Assembly (NCBI GenBank): GCA_947625875.1
Contig: CANQQG010000007.1
Location: 1-57,237, forward strand
Direction of reading: 5' to 3'
DNA: 57,237 nt
Origin: an uncultured Lachnospiraceae bacterium
GTDB taxonomy: Bacteria > Bacillota > Clostridia > Lachnospirales > Lachnospiraceae
Below, one piece after another: positions 35,009-45,219 of the stretch. The notes under the pieces were generated by a model that had not been told where the DNA came from, ran no database searches, and saw only the letters and a list, made by a program, of their open reading frames with translations. The position numbers were made by a program, and so were the translations under genes. Position 1 is the first letter of the stretch; every line of letters begins with the position of its first letter.

Positions 35009-35338
35009 CTACACCTCCTTAAAATTCAGATAACAGAAATCTGTTCCATAGTTACACTGTATGTCCTTTAATCCCAGAACCATTGTGTCAAGAAGCAGCT
35101 GCGCATCATGTCCCACCGGTCTGCGAAATGTCACATCAATCAGCCCGCTCCGGCGTTCTGTCCTGGCGTCAAACGCTTCTTCTGTAAACGCCTCGATCGC
35201 ATTCAGGGTATTAATGACCAATACGGATACGGCCGCGCATACGATATCCGATCCCGCATCGGCATACTCCGCATGGCCGCTACAGCAAAAGCCGGTATAT
35301 TGCTTTTCCCGGTTCTGGCAGATCGTTATTTTGACCAT
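35009..35338 (-). CDS. prp: Ribosomal-processing cysteine protease Prp
   Basis: Removes the N-terminal leader of L27. The 109-residue protein has the catalytic pair His22 (CSGHAEYA) and Cys34 (SDIVCAAVSVL), at the same positions as in the Staphylococcus enzyme. It lies between rplU and rpmA, the conserved order, with only 3 nt to rpmA. Confidence 0.94.
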   Translation of the reverse strand: MVKITICQNREKQYTGFCCSGHAEYADAGSDIVCAAVSVLVINTLNAIEAFTEEAFDARTERRSGLIDVTFRRPVGHDAQLLLDTMVLGLKDIQCNYGTDFCYLNFKEV

Positions 35339-35355
35339 GACAATCCTGCCGTCAG

Positions 35356-35664
35356 TCAGGCATTGATCTTTTCGATCTTAACCTGCGTATAGCACTGCCT
35401 GTGGCCTTTTTTCTTATGATAGCCGGTCTTTCTTTTATACTTATAAGCGATGACTTTTTTCGCCCTGCCCTCTTTTATGACAGAAGCGGTTACAGCCGCG
35501 CCTGCTACGAACGGATCGCCTACTGCAAGTTCCCCGTTGTTTACGGCAAGCACCTGATCAAAAGTCACTGTTTCACCAGCTTCTACGCCAAGCCTTTCAA
35601 TGGTAATGATATCGCCTTCAGATACTTTGTACTGTTTACCACCTGTTGCTATAATCGCGTACAT
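35356..35664 (-). CDS. rplU: 50S ribosomal protein L21
   Basis: A 102-residue 23S rRNA-binding protein, full length: [14 protein letters not shown] at the start, then the family motif [16 protein letters not shown] 35664 follows AGGAGGTG. The frame stays open upstream to 35811 but that part is the RNA leader. First gene of rplU-prp-rpmA. Confidence 0.98.
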   Translation of the reverse strand: MYAIIATGGKQYKVSEGDIITIERLGVEAGETVTFDQVLAVNNGELAVGDPFVAGAAVTASVIKEGRAKKVIAYKYKRKTGYHKKKGHRQCYTQVKIEKINA

Positions 35665-35744
35665 ATGGCACCTCCTATTTATCATTACTCGCCAATTTCG
35701 GTGATGTGGAAACACATACTTAAAACCTAATTGTGCGGCATACT
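35665..35744 (-). ncRNA. L21 leader RNA (ribosomal protein autoregulatory leader)
   Basis: About 80 nt of transcribed leader lie between the promoter and rplU. The conserved-looking core is TAGGTTTTAAGTATGTGTTTCC and a terminal GGCGAGT before the ribosome site, which resembles the Firmicute L21 leader. I recognise it by position and sequence feel, not by a covariance search. Such leaders are thought to let L21 control its own operon. Confidence 0.6.
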
Positions 35745-35749
35745 TGTAA

Positions 35750-35778
35750 AGAATAACATAAGCGGATACTTTCGTCAA
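35750..35778 (-). promoter_or_regulatory. rplU operon promoter
   Basis: On the minus strand TTGACG (35778-35773), 17-bp spacer, TATTCT (35755-35750). The predicted start near 35744 gives the 80-nt leader. Confidence 0.75.
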
Positions 35779-35815
35779 GCGTTTTCCTTTGCTTTTTTCG
35801 ATATTTTGCAACGGT

Positions 35816-37030
35816 TCAGCCCACGCCGGTTTCTCCGTTCATACGGATCTGCTCCGCCAGCGACTTCCGCTGTTTCTTGCGCGTCAGCTCCACCAGCCCA
35901 AGCCGCGTCATATCGACCAGCTGAACCGGAACGGGATCTTTTTTTAAAAATGCGCGGAACTCCTTTAACAGGGACTGGTTGAAGTCCTCATCGTCCAGGT
36001 CAATAAAATCTATGATTATAATACCCGACAGATTGCGCAGGCGCAGCTGGCGCGCGATTTCTTCCGCCGCTTCGAGGTTTATGCGGTAATGGTTCAGCTG
36101 TTTTTCTTTCTTTGCAATGTTTTTCCCGCTGTTTACATCGATCACCGTCAGCGCCTCGGTCGGCTGGATGATGATATTTGCGCCGGATTTTAACCATACG
36201 CGCTCCCTCAGGGCGTTTTCGATCTGCCTGCCGATATTAAACAGGCGCGGAAGCGGCAGCAGCGCGTCCTCATACAGCCGTATGCCGCAGCTCTGCGGCA
36301 GCCCGCAGGCCGACAGCTGCGCAAAGATCTCCGCATCATCCGTAACGACTTCTTCGAGCGTTTCTTTTTTGACGTCCTGCAGCATTTTGAAATAAAACGG
36401 CCGCTCCTGATACAGGCACGAACCGGCAGACCGCGTCGGCGCGGCGGCGAGGACATTTTCATAGGTGTTTTTCAGCTTTGAAAATTCTTCCGCGATCGTT
36501 TCATCTGACGCAGATGCGGCATTCGTGCGGACAATAATGCCGTAATCCGTATCTTCTCTGCGCAGATCCTGCGCAAACGCCGCCAGACGTTCATGCGCCG
36601 CTCTGGATACTTTTGAGGAAACGCCGATTCTGCGGTTCGCGCTTGTTAAGACAATATATTCCCCGGAAAACGACAGGTTTGTCGTCACAACGGCGTACTT
36701 TGTCTTGACCGCTTCTTTACATACCTGGACGAGCAGTTCATCTCCCGCCGCGATCAGTTTTTTTGACGGTTTTTTTGTAAATACCGGATGCCTGATGTCC
36801 TCAAACGACAGATAACAGAGCGTTCCGTCCGCAGTCTCTACAAAGGCGGCGTTCAGATTCGCCGCAACGTTGCGCACTCTCCCGACATAAATATTATTTA
36901 ATATACTGCCGTTTCCGCCATCGGAGAGCTGTACGGCGGCCTCAAGCATCCTGCGATCCTCAAACAGGGCGGCGATCCGGTATTCGGCGCCGTTCAGAAG
37001 TTCCTTTGTAATCAGAAATTTTTGGCTCAT
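35816..37030 (-). CDS. rng: Ribonuclease E/G family protein
   Basis: Endoribonuclease of 404 residues with the RNase G-type layout: an S1-like RNA-binding domain at about 40-120 ([20 protein letters not shown]) and the catalytic core with DVNSG and [12 protein letters not shown], whose aspartates bind the metal. It lacks a long C-terminal degradosome scaffold. ATG 37030 overlaps the stop of the upstream gene as ATGA and has GGGAGA; ATG 37042 is possible. The gene lies upstream of the L21 operon as in many Clostridia. Confidence 0.92.
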   Translation of the reverse strand: MSQKFLITKELLNGAEYRIAALFEDRRMLEAAVQLSDGGNGSILNNIYVGRVRNVAANLNAAFVETADGTLCYLSFEDIRHPVFTKKPSKKLIAAGDELLVQVCKEAVKTKYAVVTTNLSFSGEYIVLTSANRRIGVSSKVSRAAHERLAAFAQDLRREDTDYGIIVRTNAASASDETIAEEFSKLKNTYENVLAAAPTRSAGSCLYQERPFYFKMLQDVKKETLEEVVTDDAEIFAQLSACGLPQSCGIRLYEDALLPLPRLFNIGRQIENALRERVWLKSGANIIIQPTEALTVIDVNSGKNIAKKEKQLNHYRINLEAAEEIARQLRLRNLSGIIIIDFIDLDDEDFNQSLLKEFRAFLKKDPVPVQLVDMTRLGLVELTRKKQRKSLAEQIRMNGETGVG

Positions 37031-37758
37031 GTGATCTCCCATCCCGCATCCAGCAATGTTTTTCTCGTACCGTCCGCATCGGTGTAATAAACGTCAAGGC
37101 GGTGAACCTGCAGGGCGAGCGGGTCATAAGGAAGCCCCATGTCGTTAAAAAACGCTTCCAGTACAAGTTCCGGCTTGACATTATCCGTACTTCCGGTACA
37201 GACGTTTAAATAAAACGCGGGCTTGTCCCCAAACCGTTCCCTGGGATCCATAATCCGGAAATCATATACAAGCCGCTTTAAATCCATTGTCTTTTCGCTT
37301 TTTTTCGTTTTTTTAGTAATCAACACCTCATCCGGCTTTTCAAAAAAATCAGACAGCTTCTCCCGCAGCGCATCCGCCGAGTACGGGCATGCATAGCCTT
37401 CCTTAAACCAGATCTCATAGTCCGCAGCGGAAACAACGGACATCGCCGTTTTCGCATGGTCGTCAAGGCGCACATACCCCACGATCTCCATACCGTCCAC
37501 CATTGCGGCGTTTAAATCCCGCATCGCGTCCGCGGAGCTTTTGGAAGTATGCGCCTCAATGTCCAGATATTCCCCATCGCTCGTAAGCCCGACGCCAAGC
37601 GGCGCGGCAAATGACATGACCTGATGCGGGCTGAACCCTTCCGTATAGCAGACGTCAATCCCGCTCCTGCGGATCGCTTTCTGAAAGAAGCGCATGACAT
37701 CAAGATGCCCGATGAACTTCATAACGCCGTATTTCCTGAACTTAATCCTGATTTTCAA
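37027..37758 (-). CDS. TIGR03936 / DUF2344 radical-SAM-linked protein
   Basis: A 243-residue protein of the DUF2344 family. It begins MKIRIKFRKYGVMKFIGHLDVMRFFQKAIRRSGID with YTEGFSPHQVMSFAAPLGVG, the family signature. The function is unknown; it is nearly always encoded next to, or fused with, the TIGR03960 radical SAM protein, as here with a 17-nt overlap. It lies within a likely operon reading into RNase G. Confidence 0.9.
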   Translation of the reverse strand: MKIRIKFRKYGVMKFIGHLDVMRFFQKAIRRSGIDVCYTEGFSPHQVMSFAAPLGVGLTSDGEYLDIEAHTSKSSADAMRDLNAAMVDGMEIVGYVRLDDHAKTAMSVVSAADYEIWFKEGYACPYSADALREKLSDFFEKPDEVLITKKTKKSEKTMDLKRLVYDFRIMDPRERFGDKPAFYLNVCTGSTDNVKPELVLEAFFNDMGLPYDPLALQVHRLDVYYTDADGTRKTLLDAGWEIT

Positions 37759-39610
37759 AGCAGACGCCTCCCCCGAACTGTTTTGCGCCGCAGCCGGAAC
37801 ACTGCATACGGCAGTTTTTCGTCACAATGCCCTGCTGCGCGCGCTCCCATTCCCGATATAAATAATCCTTAGAAACGCCGTCGTCAATAAAGTCCCATGG
37901 AAATGTCTCATCTCTGCCGCGCTCCCGCATAGTGTAAAACTCAGGCGAAACGCCCGCTTTTTCAAACGCGCGCATCCAGCGCCCATTGTCATAAAACTCT
38001 GACCAGGAGTCGAATAAAGCGCCGTCTTCATACGCATACCGGATCGCTTTTGCGACGCGCCTGTCCCCGCGGGCAAAAACGCCCTCTAATACCGTAACGT
38101 CCGCTTCATGCCAGTTATACCGGATGCTCTTGCGGTTTGGCTGTTCTTTTACCGCATCGTTGACCACTTTGGCGCGCCTTAAATATTCGTCCTTATCAAA
38201 CATAGCCGCCCACTGGAATGGCGTAAACGGTTTTGGGACAAAAAACGATGTGCTGATCGTGATCTGGCACCTGCCATTCCGTTTCTCTTTCGGGATATCA
38301 TAATAACGGACGGCGATTTTATCTGCCAGCTCCGCGATCGCCCGCATATCCTCTTCCGTTTCCGTAGGCAGGCCGAGCATAAAGTACAGCTTGACCTTCT
38401 GCCAGCCGCCCACAAACGCCAGCCCCGCGCCATGCAGGATCACGTCTTCCGTCAGCCCTTTATTAATGACGTCGCGCAGACGCTGCGAACCCGCTTCCGG
38501 CGCAAACGTCAGGCTGGATTTCCGGATATCCTGCACCTTTCCCATAACGTCTAAGGAAAATGCGTCAATCCTGAGCGAAGGGAGGGATATGTTCACGCCC
38601 TGTCCTTTAAATGTCTCGATCAGATAATTCACAAGTTCCTCTAACTGGCTGTAATCACTGGAACTTAAAGACGTCAGGGAAATTTCCTCATAGCCCGTAT
38701 TTTTTAACATCTGCGCGGCGCACTGCTTCAAAGCCTCCACGTCTTTCTCACGCGTCGGACGGTAAATCTGCCCCGCCTGGCAGAATCGGCAGCCGCGGAT
38801 ACAGCCGCGCATGATCTCCAAAACCACGCGGTCCTGCGTCACCTTTATATACGGCACGACCGGCGCAGTCGGGTAAACCGCGTCCGTAAGCTCCATGACG
38901 ACCTGTTTTTTCACCGTCTTTGGCACACCCGGCGCAGTCGGCTCCATGGCCGCGATGGTCCCGTCCTCCCGATAGGAAACTTCATAAAGCGACGGCGCGT
39001 AAATGCCGGGGATCGCCGCCGCCCGCCGCAGAAATTCCCGCCTCGAATAACCGCCGTCCCGCTTCATGGAAATATACAGATCAAACAGCGCATCGTAAGA
39101 AATCTCCCCTTCGCCGATATAAAACAGGTCAAAAAATTCCGCGATCGGCTCCGGATTATAAGCGCATGGGCCGCCGCCGATGACAAGCGGCATATCGTCC
39201 GTCCGTTCCTCTGCCGTAAACGGCAGGCCCGCCAGATCCAGAATCTGCAGGATATTCGCATAACACATCTCATATTGGAGCGTGATGCCGATAAAGTCAA
39301 AATCCCGCACCGGCTCCTGTGATTCGAGCGCAAACAGCGGTATCTGTTTTTCCTTCATAATCCGGTGCAGATCCGGCCAGGGGGAAAAGACGCGCTCACA
39401 ATATACATCTGCCCTCCGGTTAAACATTTCATAGAGGATCTTCATGCCAAGATGCGACATTCCGATCTCATAGACGTCCGGAAAGCACATGGCAAAACGA
39501 ACCGCAACGGCGGACGCGTCTTTTTTTACCATATTTAATTCATTTCCGATATAACGCGCAGGTTTTTCAATCTGCAGCAATATCTCATCACTTAATGCTA
39601 ATTTCTGCAT
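37742..39610 (-). CDS. TIGR03960 family B12-binding-domain radical SAM protein
   Basis: A 622-residue protein. The N-terminal 200 residues resemble a cobalamin-binding domain (PDVYEIGMSHLGMKILYEMFN; GGPCAYNPEPIAEFFDLFYIGEGE). The radical SAM domain carries the [4Fe-4S] motif CIRGCRFC near residue 266. The C-terminus has a cysteine cluster (CRMQCSGCGAKQFGGGVC) that may bind a further metal site. The substrate is unknown. Partner gene is the DUF2344 protein downstream. Confidence 0.92.
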   Translation of the reverse strand: MQKLALSDEILLQIEKPARYIGNELNMVKKDASAVAVRFAMCFPDVYEIGMSHLGMKILYEMFNRRADVYCERVFSPWPDLHRIMKEKQIPLFALESQEPVRDFDFIGITLQYEMCYANILQILDLAGLPFTAEERTDDMPLVIGGGPCAYNPEPIAEFFDLFYIGEGEISYDALFDLYISMKRDGGYSRREFLRRAAAIPGIYAPSLYEVSYREDGTIAAMEPTAPGVPKTVKKQVVMELTDAVYPTAPVVPYIKVTQDRVVLEIMRGCIRGCRFCQAGQIYRPTREKDVEALKQCAAQMLKNTGYEEISLTSLSSSDYSQLEELVNYLIETFKGQGVNISLPSLRIDAFSLDVMGKVQDIRKSSLTFAPEAGSQRLRDVINKGLTEDVILHGAGLAFVGGWQKVKLYFMLGLPTETEEDMRAIAELADKIAVRYYDIPKEKRNGRCQITISTSFFVPKPFTPFQWAAMFDKDEYLRRAKVVNDAVKEQPNRKSIRYNWHEADVTVLEGVFARGDRRVAKAIRYAYEDGALFDSWSEFYDNGRWMRAFEKAGVSPEFYTMRERGRDETFPWDFIDDGVSKDYLYREWERAQQGIVTKNCRMQCSGCGAKQFGGGVCFENQD

Positions 39611-39637
39611 GGTTTTGTCCTTTATTATATGCAGGTT

Positions 39638-39925
39638 TTATTTTTCCTGCATTTCGTTCCACGCCTGCCGGAGCGATTCGACCTGAGGTTCAAACTGTTC
39701 TTCCTGCAGCATGGATATGATCTCCTGTGTCGTATAGGTATAAAATCTGCTCCCTGTCCGGTCGCATAAGACAAATGCGGCAAATAGAAATACCGCTGCA
39801 AGCAGGCGCAGCTTTATAAAAATCATGCCGCCCGCTTCCTGTCCGATCTCATCCTCTTCATATTCCGGTTCCCCGAAGGAACGCCTTGCGGCTTCTACAT
39901 ACTGTTTCCTTGCCTGTGCGTCCAT
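39638..39925 (-). CDS. Small single-pass membrane protein of unknown function
   Basis: A 95-residue protein with an acidic N-terminal segment (about 17-30), one membrane helix (about 35-53, IKLRLLAAVFLFAAFVL) and a charged C-terminal segment. No domain is recognised. The spacing of 27 nt to the TIGR03960 gene suggests co-transcription. Coding is supported by length and codon pattern, not by homology. Confidence 0.65.
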   Translation of the reverse strand: MDAQARKQYVEAARRSFGEPEYEEDEIGQEAGGMIFIKLRLLAAVFLFAAFVLCDRTGSRFYTYTTQEIISMLQEEQFEPQVESLRQAWNEMQEK

Positions 39926-39982
39926 TGATCGCGCCTCATTCCGTTTTTTCTATATTTATGCCAAAAAGCAGACAACTATGCA

Positions 39983-40015
39983 CATACAGGGACTGCCTGT
40001 TGCAGTCCCTGTATG
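39983..40015 (-). terminator. Hairpin downstream of hisIE
   Basis: Perfect 14-bp stem CATACAGGGACTGC / GCAGTCCCTGTATG with a 5-nt loop, 45 nt after the hisIE stop. The T-tract is weak and displaced (GCTTTTTGG about 17 nt further on), but position and stem suggest the end of the his operon. Confidence 0.65.
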
Positions 40016-40060
40016 ATGAACCGTCTGTGTGAACCGAAACACAGGGCTCTTTATAACCCG

Positions 40061-41341
40061 TCAGCGCTGCGAGATCTCGCGCGTAATGTCTTCCCAGGTG
40101 ATCCCTTTTTCAACCATTAATACCATCAGATGGTACAGGAAGTCCGCCGCTTCATATTTGATCTCCTCGGAGTCCGGATTTTTGGCGGCAATGACGATCT
40201 CTGTCGCCTCTTCTCCGATTTTTTTCAGGATCTTGTCCAGCCCTTTGTCAAACAGGTAGTTCGTGTAAGAGCCGTCCTTCGGGTGCAGCTTGCGGTCGGC
40301 GATCACTTCATATTCATGTTCAAATACCTTTAACGGGTTCTTCTCCATGTATTCCTTATACACAATCTCATGGAAGAAACAGCTGTAATTTCCGGTATGG
40401 CACGCTGCGCCGACCTGCGATACTTTTGCAAGGATCGTATCGTAATCGCAGTCCGCCGTCAGGGACTTCACGTACTGGAAATGCCCTGACGTGACGCCCT
40501 TCATCCAAAGCTCGTTCCTGCTCCTGCTGTAATAGGTCATCTTTCCGGTCGTGATTGTCTTGTTAAACGCCTCTTCGTTCATGTAGGCCAGCATTAAGAC
40601 CTCGCCCGTCCGGTAGTCCTGCGCGATCACCGGCACCATGCCGTCCGCGTTTAACTTAAAGTCGCTCCACTTTAACTCCGGTTCAAAGTTATCCATCTTA
40701 ATGCCGCGGACGGAGAGCTTTGACTTTAACTCCATGACGTTCATGTCTGTGTCGTTTAAGAAGCTCCCGTAAACGCCGCGGGAATTTGGGCGCCTTAAAA
40801 TATCCAGTATCGCGTCGATGCTCTTTTCCGTACACAGCGCGATATACTGCGTATCTGTCAGGTTGTCGATCGAGTCCAAAAGCTCGGCATTTAAGACGAG
40901 CATTTCATGTATCTTTTCTTTAATGACGTCTTTGTGCTTAAAGATGAAGTCTACGTTTTTTACGGACACCAGGATCTTATCATTGCCAAAACGTGAACTG
41001 CCCTCATCTACAAGTTCAAAACAATAAGGCTTTGAGCCGTTGATGATGACCTGCTTGCAGCCCGCATAAAACAGTTTCTTAATATCTTCCAGCCGCTTCA
41101 CGTTGCCCCCGCCGCAGGTCGGTATTTCGATCAGGCGGTTTAGCTCTTTAATGACATGAAGGTTTTTCTCATGCTCTTCATCCTGGGAAGACAGGTCAAA
41201 CACGAAGATCTTGTCAATGCCGCCGTCATTATAGGATTTTGCCAGGAATTTCAGATCGCCTGCGGGCGTTAAGTCCTGCGGGTGCCTGACCGGAATGCCG
41301 TCTTTTAAAAACAGCGTCGCCGCTAATATTTTCTGTTCCAT
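40061..41341 (-). CDS. hisIE: HisIE bifunctional enzyme with N-terminal HisF-like domain
   Basis: Residues about 215-320 are phosphoribosyl-AMP cyclohydrolase (HisI; zinc ligands in CDYD and CHTGNYSC), and about 330-420 phosphoribosyl-ATP pyrophosphatase (His[17 protein letters not shown]). Residues 1-205 resemble the HisA/HisF barrel, with [19 protein letters not shown]. By my alignment the two HisF catalytic aspartates are absent: LDVKDG becomes LFLKDG and the VAIDAK region reads VSVKNV. So this domain is probably not a cyclase. ATG 41341 starts [11 protein letters not shown]; an upstream in-frame start at 41398 overlaps hisD. Confidence 0.9.
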   Translation of the reverse strand: MEQKILAATLFLKDGIPVRHPQDLTPAGDLKFLAKSYNDGGIDKIFVFDLSSQDEEHEKNLHVIKELNRLIEIPTCGGGNVKRLEDIKKLFYAGCKQVIINGSKPYCFELVDEGSSRFGNDKILVSVKNVDFIFKHKDVIKEKIHEMLVLNAELLDSIDNLTDTQYIALCTEKSIDAILDILRRPNSRGVYGSFLNDTDMNVMELKSKLSVRGIKMDNFEPELKWSDFKLNADGMVPVIAQDYRTGEVLMLAYMNEEAFNKTITTGKMTYYSRSRNELWMKGVTSGHFQYVKSLTADCDYDTILAKVSQVGAACHTGNYSCFFHEIVYKEYMEKNPLKVFEHEYEVIADRKLHPKDGSYTNYLFDKGLDKILKKIGEEATEIVIAAKNPDSEEIKYEAADFLYHLMVLMVEKGITWEDITREISQR

Positions 41342-41381
41342 TTCATAAAAACCTAACCTTTCTGATTCTAATTGTCCATTT

Positions 41382-42680
41382 CTAATCCCTGTCTTCAAAA
41401 CGGATACGGATCGAATTGGCGTGTGCGGTCAGCTGTTCGCATTCTGCAAACTGCACGATATCCTGATAAACCGGTTTTAGCGCTTCCCTTGAATACGAAA
41501 TAATGCTTGATTTTTTGATGAAGTCGTCTACGCCAAGCGCGGAGAAAAACTTCGCCGTCCCATTGGTCGGAAGGACATGGTTTGGCCCCGCAAAATAATC
41601 CCCCAGCGGCTCGGAGCTGTAAGGCCCGATAAAGATCGCGCCCGCATTCCGGATCTTTGTCATGACTTCAAACGGATTCGCCGTCATGATCTCCAAATGC
41701 TCGGAGGCAATCTCATTTGCCGCTTCCACCGCTTCTTCCAATGTCTCCGCGACAAGGATATAGCCGTAATTGTCCAGCGATTTTTGGATGATCTCCCTGC
41801 GGGAGAGCTCTGCCGTAAACGCCGCCGCTTTTTCAGAGACTGCTTCGGCAAGCGGCTCTGAAGTCGTGATCAAAATGGCGGACGCCATTTCGTCATGCTC
41901 CGCCTGTGAGAGCAGGTCGGCCGCCACGTATTTCGGGTCAGCCGTTTCATCTGCAAGCACGAGAATCTCGCTCGGCCCCGCGACGGAATCAATGCTGACA
42001 TGGCCAAAAACGGCTTTTTTCGCAAGCGCGACATAAATATTGCCCGGCCCTACGATCTTATCCACTTTCGGTATGCTCTGCGTGCCAAACGCCATGGCGG
42101 CGACCGCCTGTGCGCCGCCCGCCTTATAAACCGCGTCCGCGCCCGCCTCTTTCGCCGCTACCAGCGTAGACGGGTTTACGTTCCCGTTTTTGTCAGGCGG
42201 CGTCGCCATAATGATATTTTTTACGCCGGCCACCTTTGCAGGGACGATATTCATAAGCACCGAAGACGGGTAGACCGCTTTGCCGCCCGGCACATAGACG
42301 CCGACGGTCTGCAGCGGCGTCACTTTCTGGCCCAGTATAATCCCGCTTTCCTCAGAATCAAACCACGAATACTGGCGCTGCTTTTCGTGGTAACGCCTGA
42401 TATTGACCAACGATTTACGGATCACTTCGATCAGAGAAGGATCGGCTTTTTTGTAAGCGTCCGCGATCTCGTCTTCCGTAACCCGGATATTTCCGGCGTT
42501 TATATCCGCCCCGTCAAATTGCTTTGTATAAGAAAATACGGCTTCATCTCGTTTTGACCGCACATTTTCAATGATGTCGTTTACGCGCCCTTCATATTCC
42601 CCGTAACGGTTCGGGCTGCGCTTTAACAGATTTTCTAAAATACTGCCCCTTGATTCTCTGGTCAGTTTTACGATCCTCAT
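41382..42680 (-). CDS. hisD: Histidinol dehydrogenase
   Basis: Oxidises histidinol to histidine in two NAD-dependent steps, using zinc. The 432-residue protein shows [56 protein letters not shown] and [14 protein letters not shown], all family blocks. ATG 42680 is 8 nt from AAGGAG; the open frame reaches a GTG at 42689 overlapping the hisG stop. Confidence 0.97.
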   Translation of the reverse strand: MRIVKLTRESRGSILENLLKRSPNRYGEYEGRVNDIIENVRSKRDEAVFSYTKQFDGADINAGNIRVTEDEIADAYKKADPSLIEVIRKSLVNIRRYHEKQRQYSWFDSEESGIILGQKVTPLQTVGVYVPGGKAVYPSSVLMNIVPAKVAGVKNIIMATPPDKNGNVNPSTLVAAKEAGADAVYKAGGAQAVAAMAFGTQSIPKVDKIVGPGNIYVALAKKAVFGHVSIDSVAGPSEILVLADETADPKYVAADLLSQAEHDEMASAILITTSEPLAEAVSEKAAAFTAELSRREIIQKSLDNYGYILVAETLEEAVEAANEIASEHLEIMTANPFEVMTKIRNAGAIFIGPYSSEPLGDYFAGPNHVLPTNGTAKFFSALGVDDFIKKSSIISYSREALKPVYQDIVQFAECEQLTAHANSIRIRFEDRD

Positions 42681-42685
42681 GGCAT

Positions 42686-43339
42686 TCACTCCTTGTCCAA
42701 TTCTTCCCGCAATGCAGTGATCAGGCGGGTAATGCGCTCATTTTCCATTTTCATGCTGACCGGGTTGACGACCATGCGCGCGGACAGCGGGCAGACTTCT
42801 TCCAATACGTCCAGCCCGTTTTCGCGCAGCGTGGAGCCGGTCTCTACGATATCCACGATCACTTCCGACAATCCGACGATCGGCGCAAGCTCAATCGAGC
42901 CGTTTAATTTTATGATCTCAACCGTCTGGTATTTTTTGTTATAAAAATATTCTTTCGCAATACGCGGATATTTTGACGCAACCCGTATCAGCTCATGGTG
43001 CTGCAAAAGCTCCTTTGCATCTTTTGGCCCGCAGACGCACATGCGGCATTTTCCGAACCCCAAATCAAGCACTTCGTAGATATTCCGGTTCTCTTCGAGT
43101 ATCGTATCTTCCCCGACAACGCCGATGTCCGCCGCCCCATACTCCACATAAGTCGGCACATCCGGCCCTTTTGCGAGGAAAAACCGAAATTTTAAATCTT
43201 CATTTACAAAAATCAGCTTCCTCGTGGCGGAGTCTTTCATAGACTCGCAGGTGATGCCGATCTTTTCAAATAATTCCAGTGTCTTTTTTGCAAGCCGCCC
43301 TTTTCCGAGGGCAAATGTCAAATATCTTGTATCTTCCAT
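42686..43339 (-). CDS. hisG: ATP phosphoribosyltransferase catalytic subunit, short form
   Basis: First enzyme of histidine synthesis. At 217 residues it is the short form that lacks the C-terminal regulatory domain and needs HisZ, encoded just upstream. [22 protein letters not shown] starts the protein, [13 protein letters not shown] and [11 protein letters not shown] (the PRPP loop) follow. ATG 43339 lies 7 nt after the hisZ stop. Confidence 0.97.
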   Translation of the reverse strand: MEDTRYLTFALGKGRLAKKTLELFEKIGITCESMKDSATRKLIFVNEDLKFRFFLAKGPDVPTYVEYGAADIGVVGEDTILEENRNIYEVLDLGFGKCRMCVCGPKDAKELLQHHELIRVASKYPRIAKEYFYNKKYQTVEIIKLNGSIELAPIVGLSEVIVDIVETGSTLRENGLDVLEEVCPLSARMVVNPVSMKMENERITRLITALREELDKE

Positions 43340-43346
43340 TTTCTGT

Positions 43347-44540
43347 CTACTCTCCCAACATAAATTGCAGCCGTCCGATCTCATTGCGCACAGCATAGGC
43401 TTCATAGTCCGCCCGGTTTTTATCCGCCGCCTTTAAGATCAGCTCCACATTGCAGCCCGCCGCGCGTTGTTTCCGCGCACAGATGATCGCGTCTTCGCGG
43501 TGTGGCTCATCATATACGATCAGCTGGTTGTTCTGTTTTGCGGGGATCTGTGTTTTCTGTCTGGAGAGCGCGGCCATCAGCTGGTCGATGACGATCGCAA
43601 AACCGATGGACGGCGCATCTTTCCCAAAATGCTTCAACAGGTTATCATACCGCCCGCCCTTTGCGATCGGCTCGCCGCTGCCAAAGGTGTAGCCATTAAA
43701 TAAAATCCCGGTATAATATTCATAGGGGCTGATGACGCTGAATTCAAAGCTGATGTACTTATCAATGCCGTACAATAAAAACAGCGATTGTAATTTTTCC
43801 AGATAACAGATCGCGCCATGCACTTTCGGATATTTTTCCGACAGCTCTTTTGCACGCTTTAATTCTTCCGCGGACTGGTAGATCACCCCCAGAGAAGAAA
43901 ACAGCTCTTTTAATTCTTTTTCCAGGCGTTTTTTTTCAATAAACTCAATGACGCCAAAAAAATTATGGTTGGAAATCAGGCCGCGCAGCGCTTCCTCTTC
44001 TTCCTCGTCTAACCCCGCCGCCTCAATCAGGCCGCTCAAAATGCCGGTATGCCCGACGCTGATCTGAAATTCTTTTAATCCCGCGATCTGCAGGCATTCC
44101 ACCAGCATGGAGAGCATCTCCGCATCCGCGTCCACCGTATTATCACCGACCAGCTCCGCGCCAAGCTGTGTACACTCTTTCAGCCGCCCCTGCAGGCTGC
44201 TCGTATTGATAAAGGTGTTGCCCAGGTAGCAAAAACGGATTGGCATATCTTCTTCCATATAATATTTTGCAACGGCGCGCGCGATGGACGGCGTAATATC
44301 CGGCCGCAATACAAGCGTATTCCCCTCGCGGTCAAAAAATTTATATAATTCTTTTGATTTGATCGTGCCTACTTCTTTTCCGAATATATCAAAAAATTCA
44401 AACGACGGCGTCTGGATCGGATGGTATCCGTAGGACATCAGCGCGCTGTGCAGCTTATCTTCCAGATATAATTTCCTTTCGCACTCGCCGTTGTAAATAT
44501 CCCTGACGCCTTCGGGCGTATGTAATAACTGCTGTTTCAT
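43347..44540 (-). CDS. hisZ: ATP phosphoribosyltransferase regulatory subunit HisZ
   Basis: Histidyl-tRNA synthetase paralogue that activates short HisG and mediates feedback. The 397-residue protein starts [21 protein letters not shown] and contains [19 protein letters not shown] (class II motif 2-like) and [31 protein letters not shown]. It lacks the anticodon-binding domain of HisRS, having only a short C-terminal segment. ATG 44540 follows GGAGG. It is the first gene of the his operon. Confidence 0.94.
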   Translation of the reverse strand: MKQQLLHTPEGVRDIYNGECERKLYLEDKLHSALMSYGYHPIQTPSFEFFDIFGKEVGTIKSKELYKFFDREGNTLVLRPDITPSIARAVAKYYMEEDMPIRFCYLGNTFINTSSLQGRLKECTQLGAELVGDNTVDADAEMLSMLVECLQIAGLKEFQISVGHTGILSGLIEAAGLDEEEEEALRGLISNHNFFGVIEFIEKKRLEKELKELFSSLGVIYQSAEELKRAKELSEKYPKVHGAICYLEKLQSLFLLYGIDKYISFEFSVISPYEYYTGILFNGYTFGSGEPIAKGGRYDNLLKHFGKDAPSIGFAIVIDQLMAALSRQKTQIPAKQNNQLIVYDEPHREDAIICARKQRAAGCNVELILKAADKNRADYEAYAVRNEIGRLQFMLGE

Positions 44541-44636
44541 ATATGCCTCCATTTTTCGTAAAAACGCAATCGTATTCCTGTGCATTTGGCGCATACGCTT
44601 TAGTCTGGTAACGTGCTAATGCAACAAACTGTAAAC

Positions 44637-44665
44637 ATTATATTTGATTTGGTATACTTTGTCAA
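44637..44665 (-). promoter_or_regulatory. Histidine operon promoter
   Basis: On the minus strand TTGACA (44665-44660), 17-bp spacer, TATAAT (44642-44637): both hexamers perfect. The -35 overlaps the last codons of recU. The leader to hisZ is about 90 nt. I see no T-box or his-rich leader peptide in it. Confidence 0.85.
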
Positions 44666-45195
44666 TCTTTTCGCATTAAATCTTTCTGTAAAGCGTCCAG
44701 ATACGGGACGAGCACGCCATTTCCGGATCGGAAAAAAAATTCTTCTTCCAGTTCCTCATACCGGAAGCTTTTGCGCCCGCCGCTTTGCGCCCGTTCCCAG
44801 AATTCGGTCAGTTTATCCAGCCGCAGATAATAAAAAATATCCCGTCCGGCATAAAAGATCAAAAAAAACGCCACGCCGCCCTGCCGTTCAAATTCCTGCA
44901 TGAAGCTGACTTGGTGCGCGTGAATATTCTGCAGCGGAAAGGTATCCGTCCGGCATTCTTTCGCGTCAAAACAGACCGGAATGCCCTGTACGACGCCGAT
45001 ATAATCAACCGTACTTTTCTGCTCAAAATAAGCCAGCGTGATCTGACGCGTATCGTGGTCGATATTGACCGGCGTGATCGGCGTCGGCACCTTCTGGATC
45101 AGGGCAAGGTGGTGCGCCATATACTTCTCGTTTGTGCGGTTTATGTATTCTTCTAACGTTGAGCCGCGCAGCCCGCGCGAATTCCATGTAGGCAT
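44662..45195 (-). CDS. recU: Holliday junction resolvase RecU
   Basis: Gram-positive Holliday junction resolvase. The 177-residue protein contains NSRGLRGSTLEEYINRTNEKY, the lysine/proline signature IQKVPTPITP, and the nuclease core FEQKSTVDYIGVVQGIPVCFDAKE with D, E and K metal or catalytic residues, then NIHAHQVSFM. It lies alone between an rluA-type gene and the his promoter. Confidence 0.93.
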   Translation of the reverse strand: MPTWNSRGLRGSTLEEYINRTNEKYMAHHLALIQKVPTPITPVNIDHDTRQITLAYFEQKSTVDYIGVVQGIPVCFDAKECRTDTFPLQNIHAHQVSFMQEFERQGGVAFFLIFYAGRDIFYYLRLDKLTEFWERAQSGGRKSFRYEELEEEFFFRSGNGVLVPYLDALQKDLMRKD

Positions 45196-45219
45196 GGGGA
45201 GTCCTTTCTCGGTATCATT

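Noticed and set aside
44541..44636. T-box riboswitch upstream of hisZ
   Set aside because: No T-box sequence (TGGNACC) or terminator-antiterminator pair was found in the roughly 90-nt leader.
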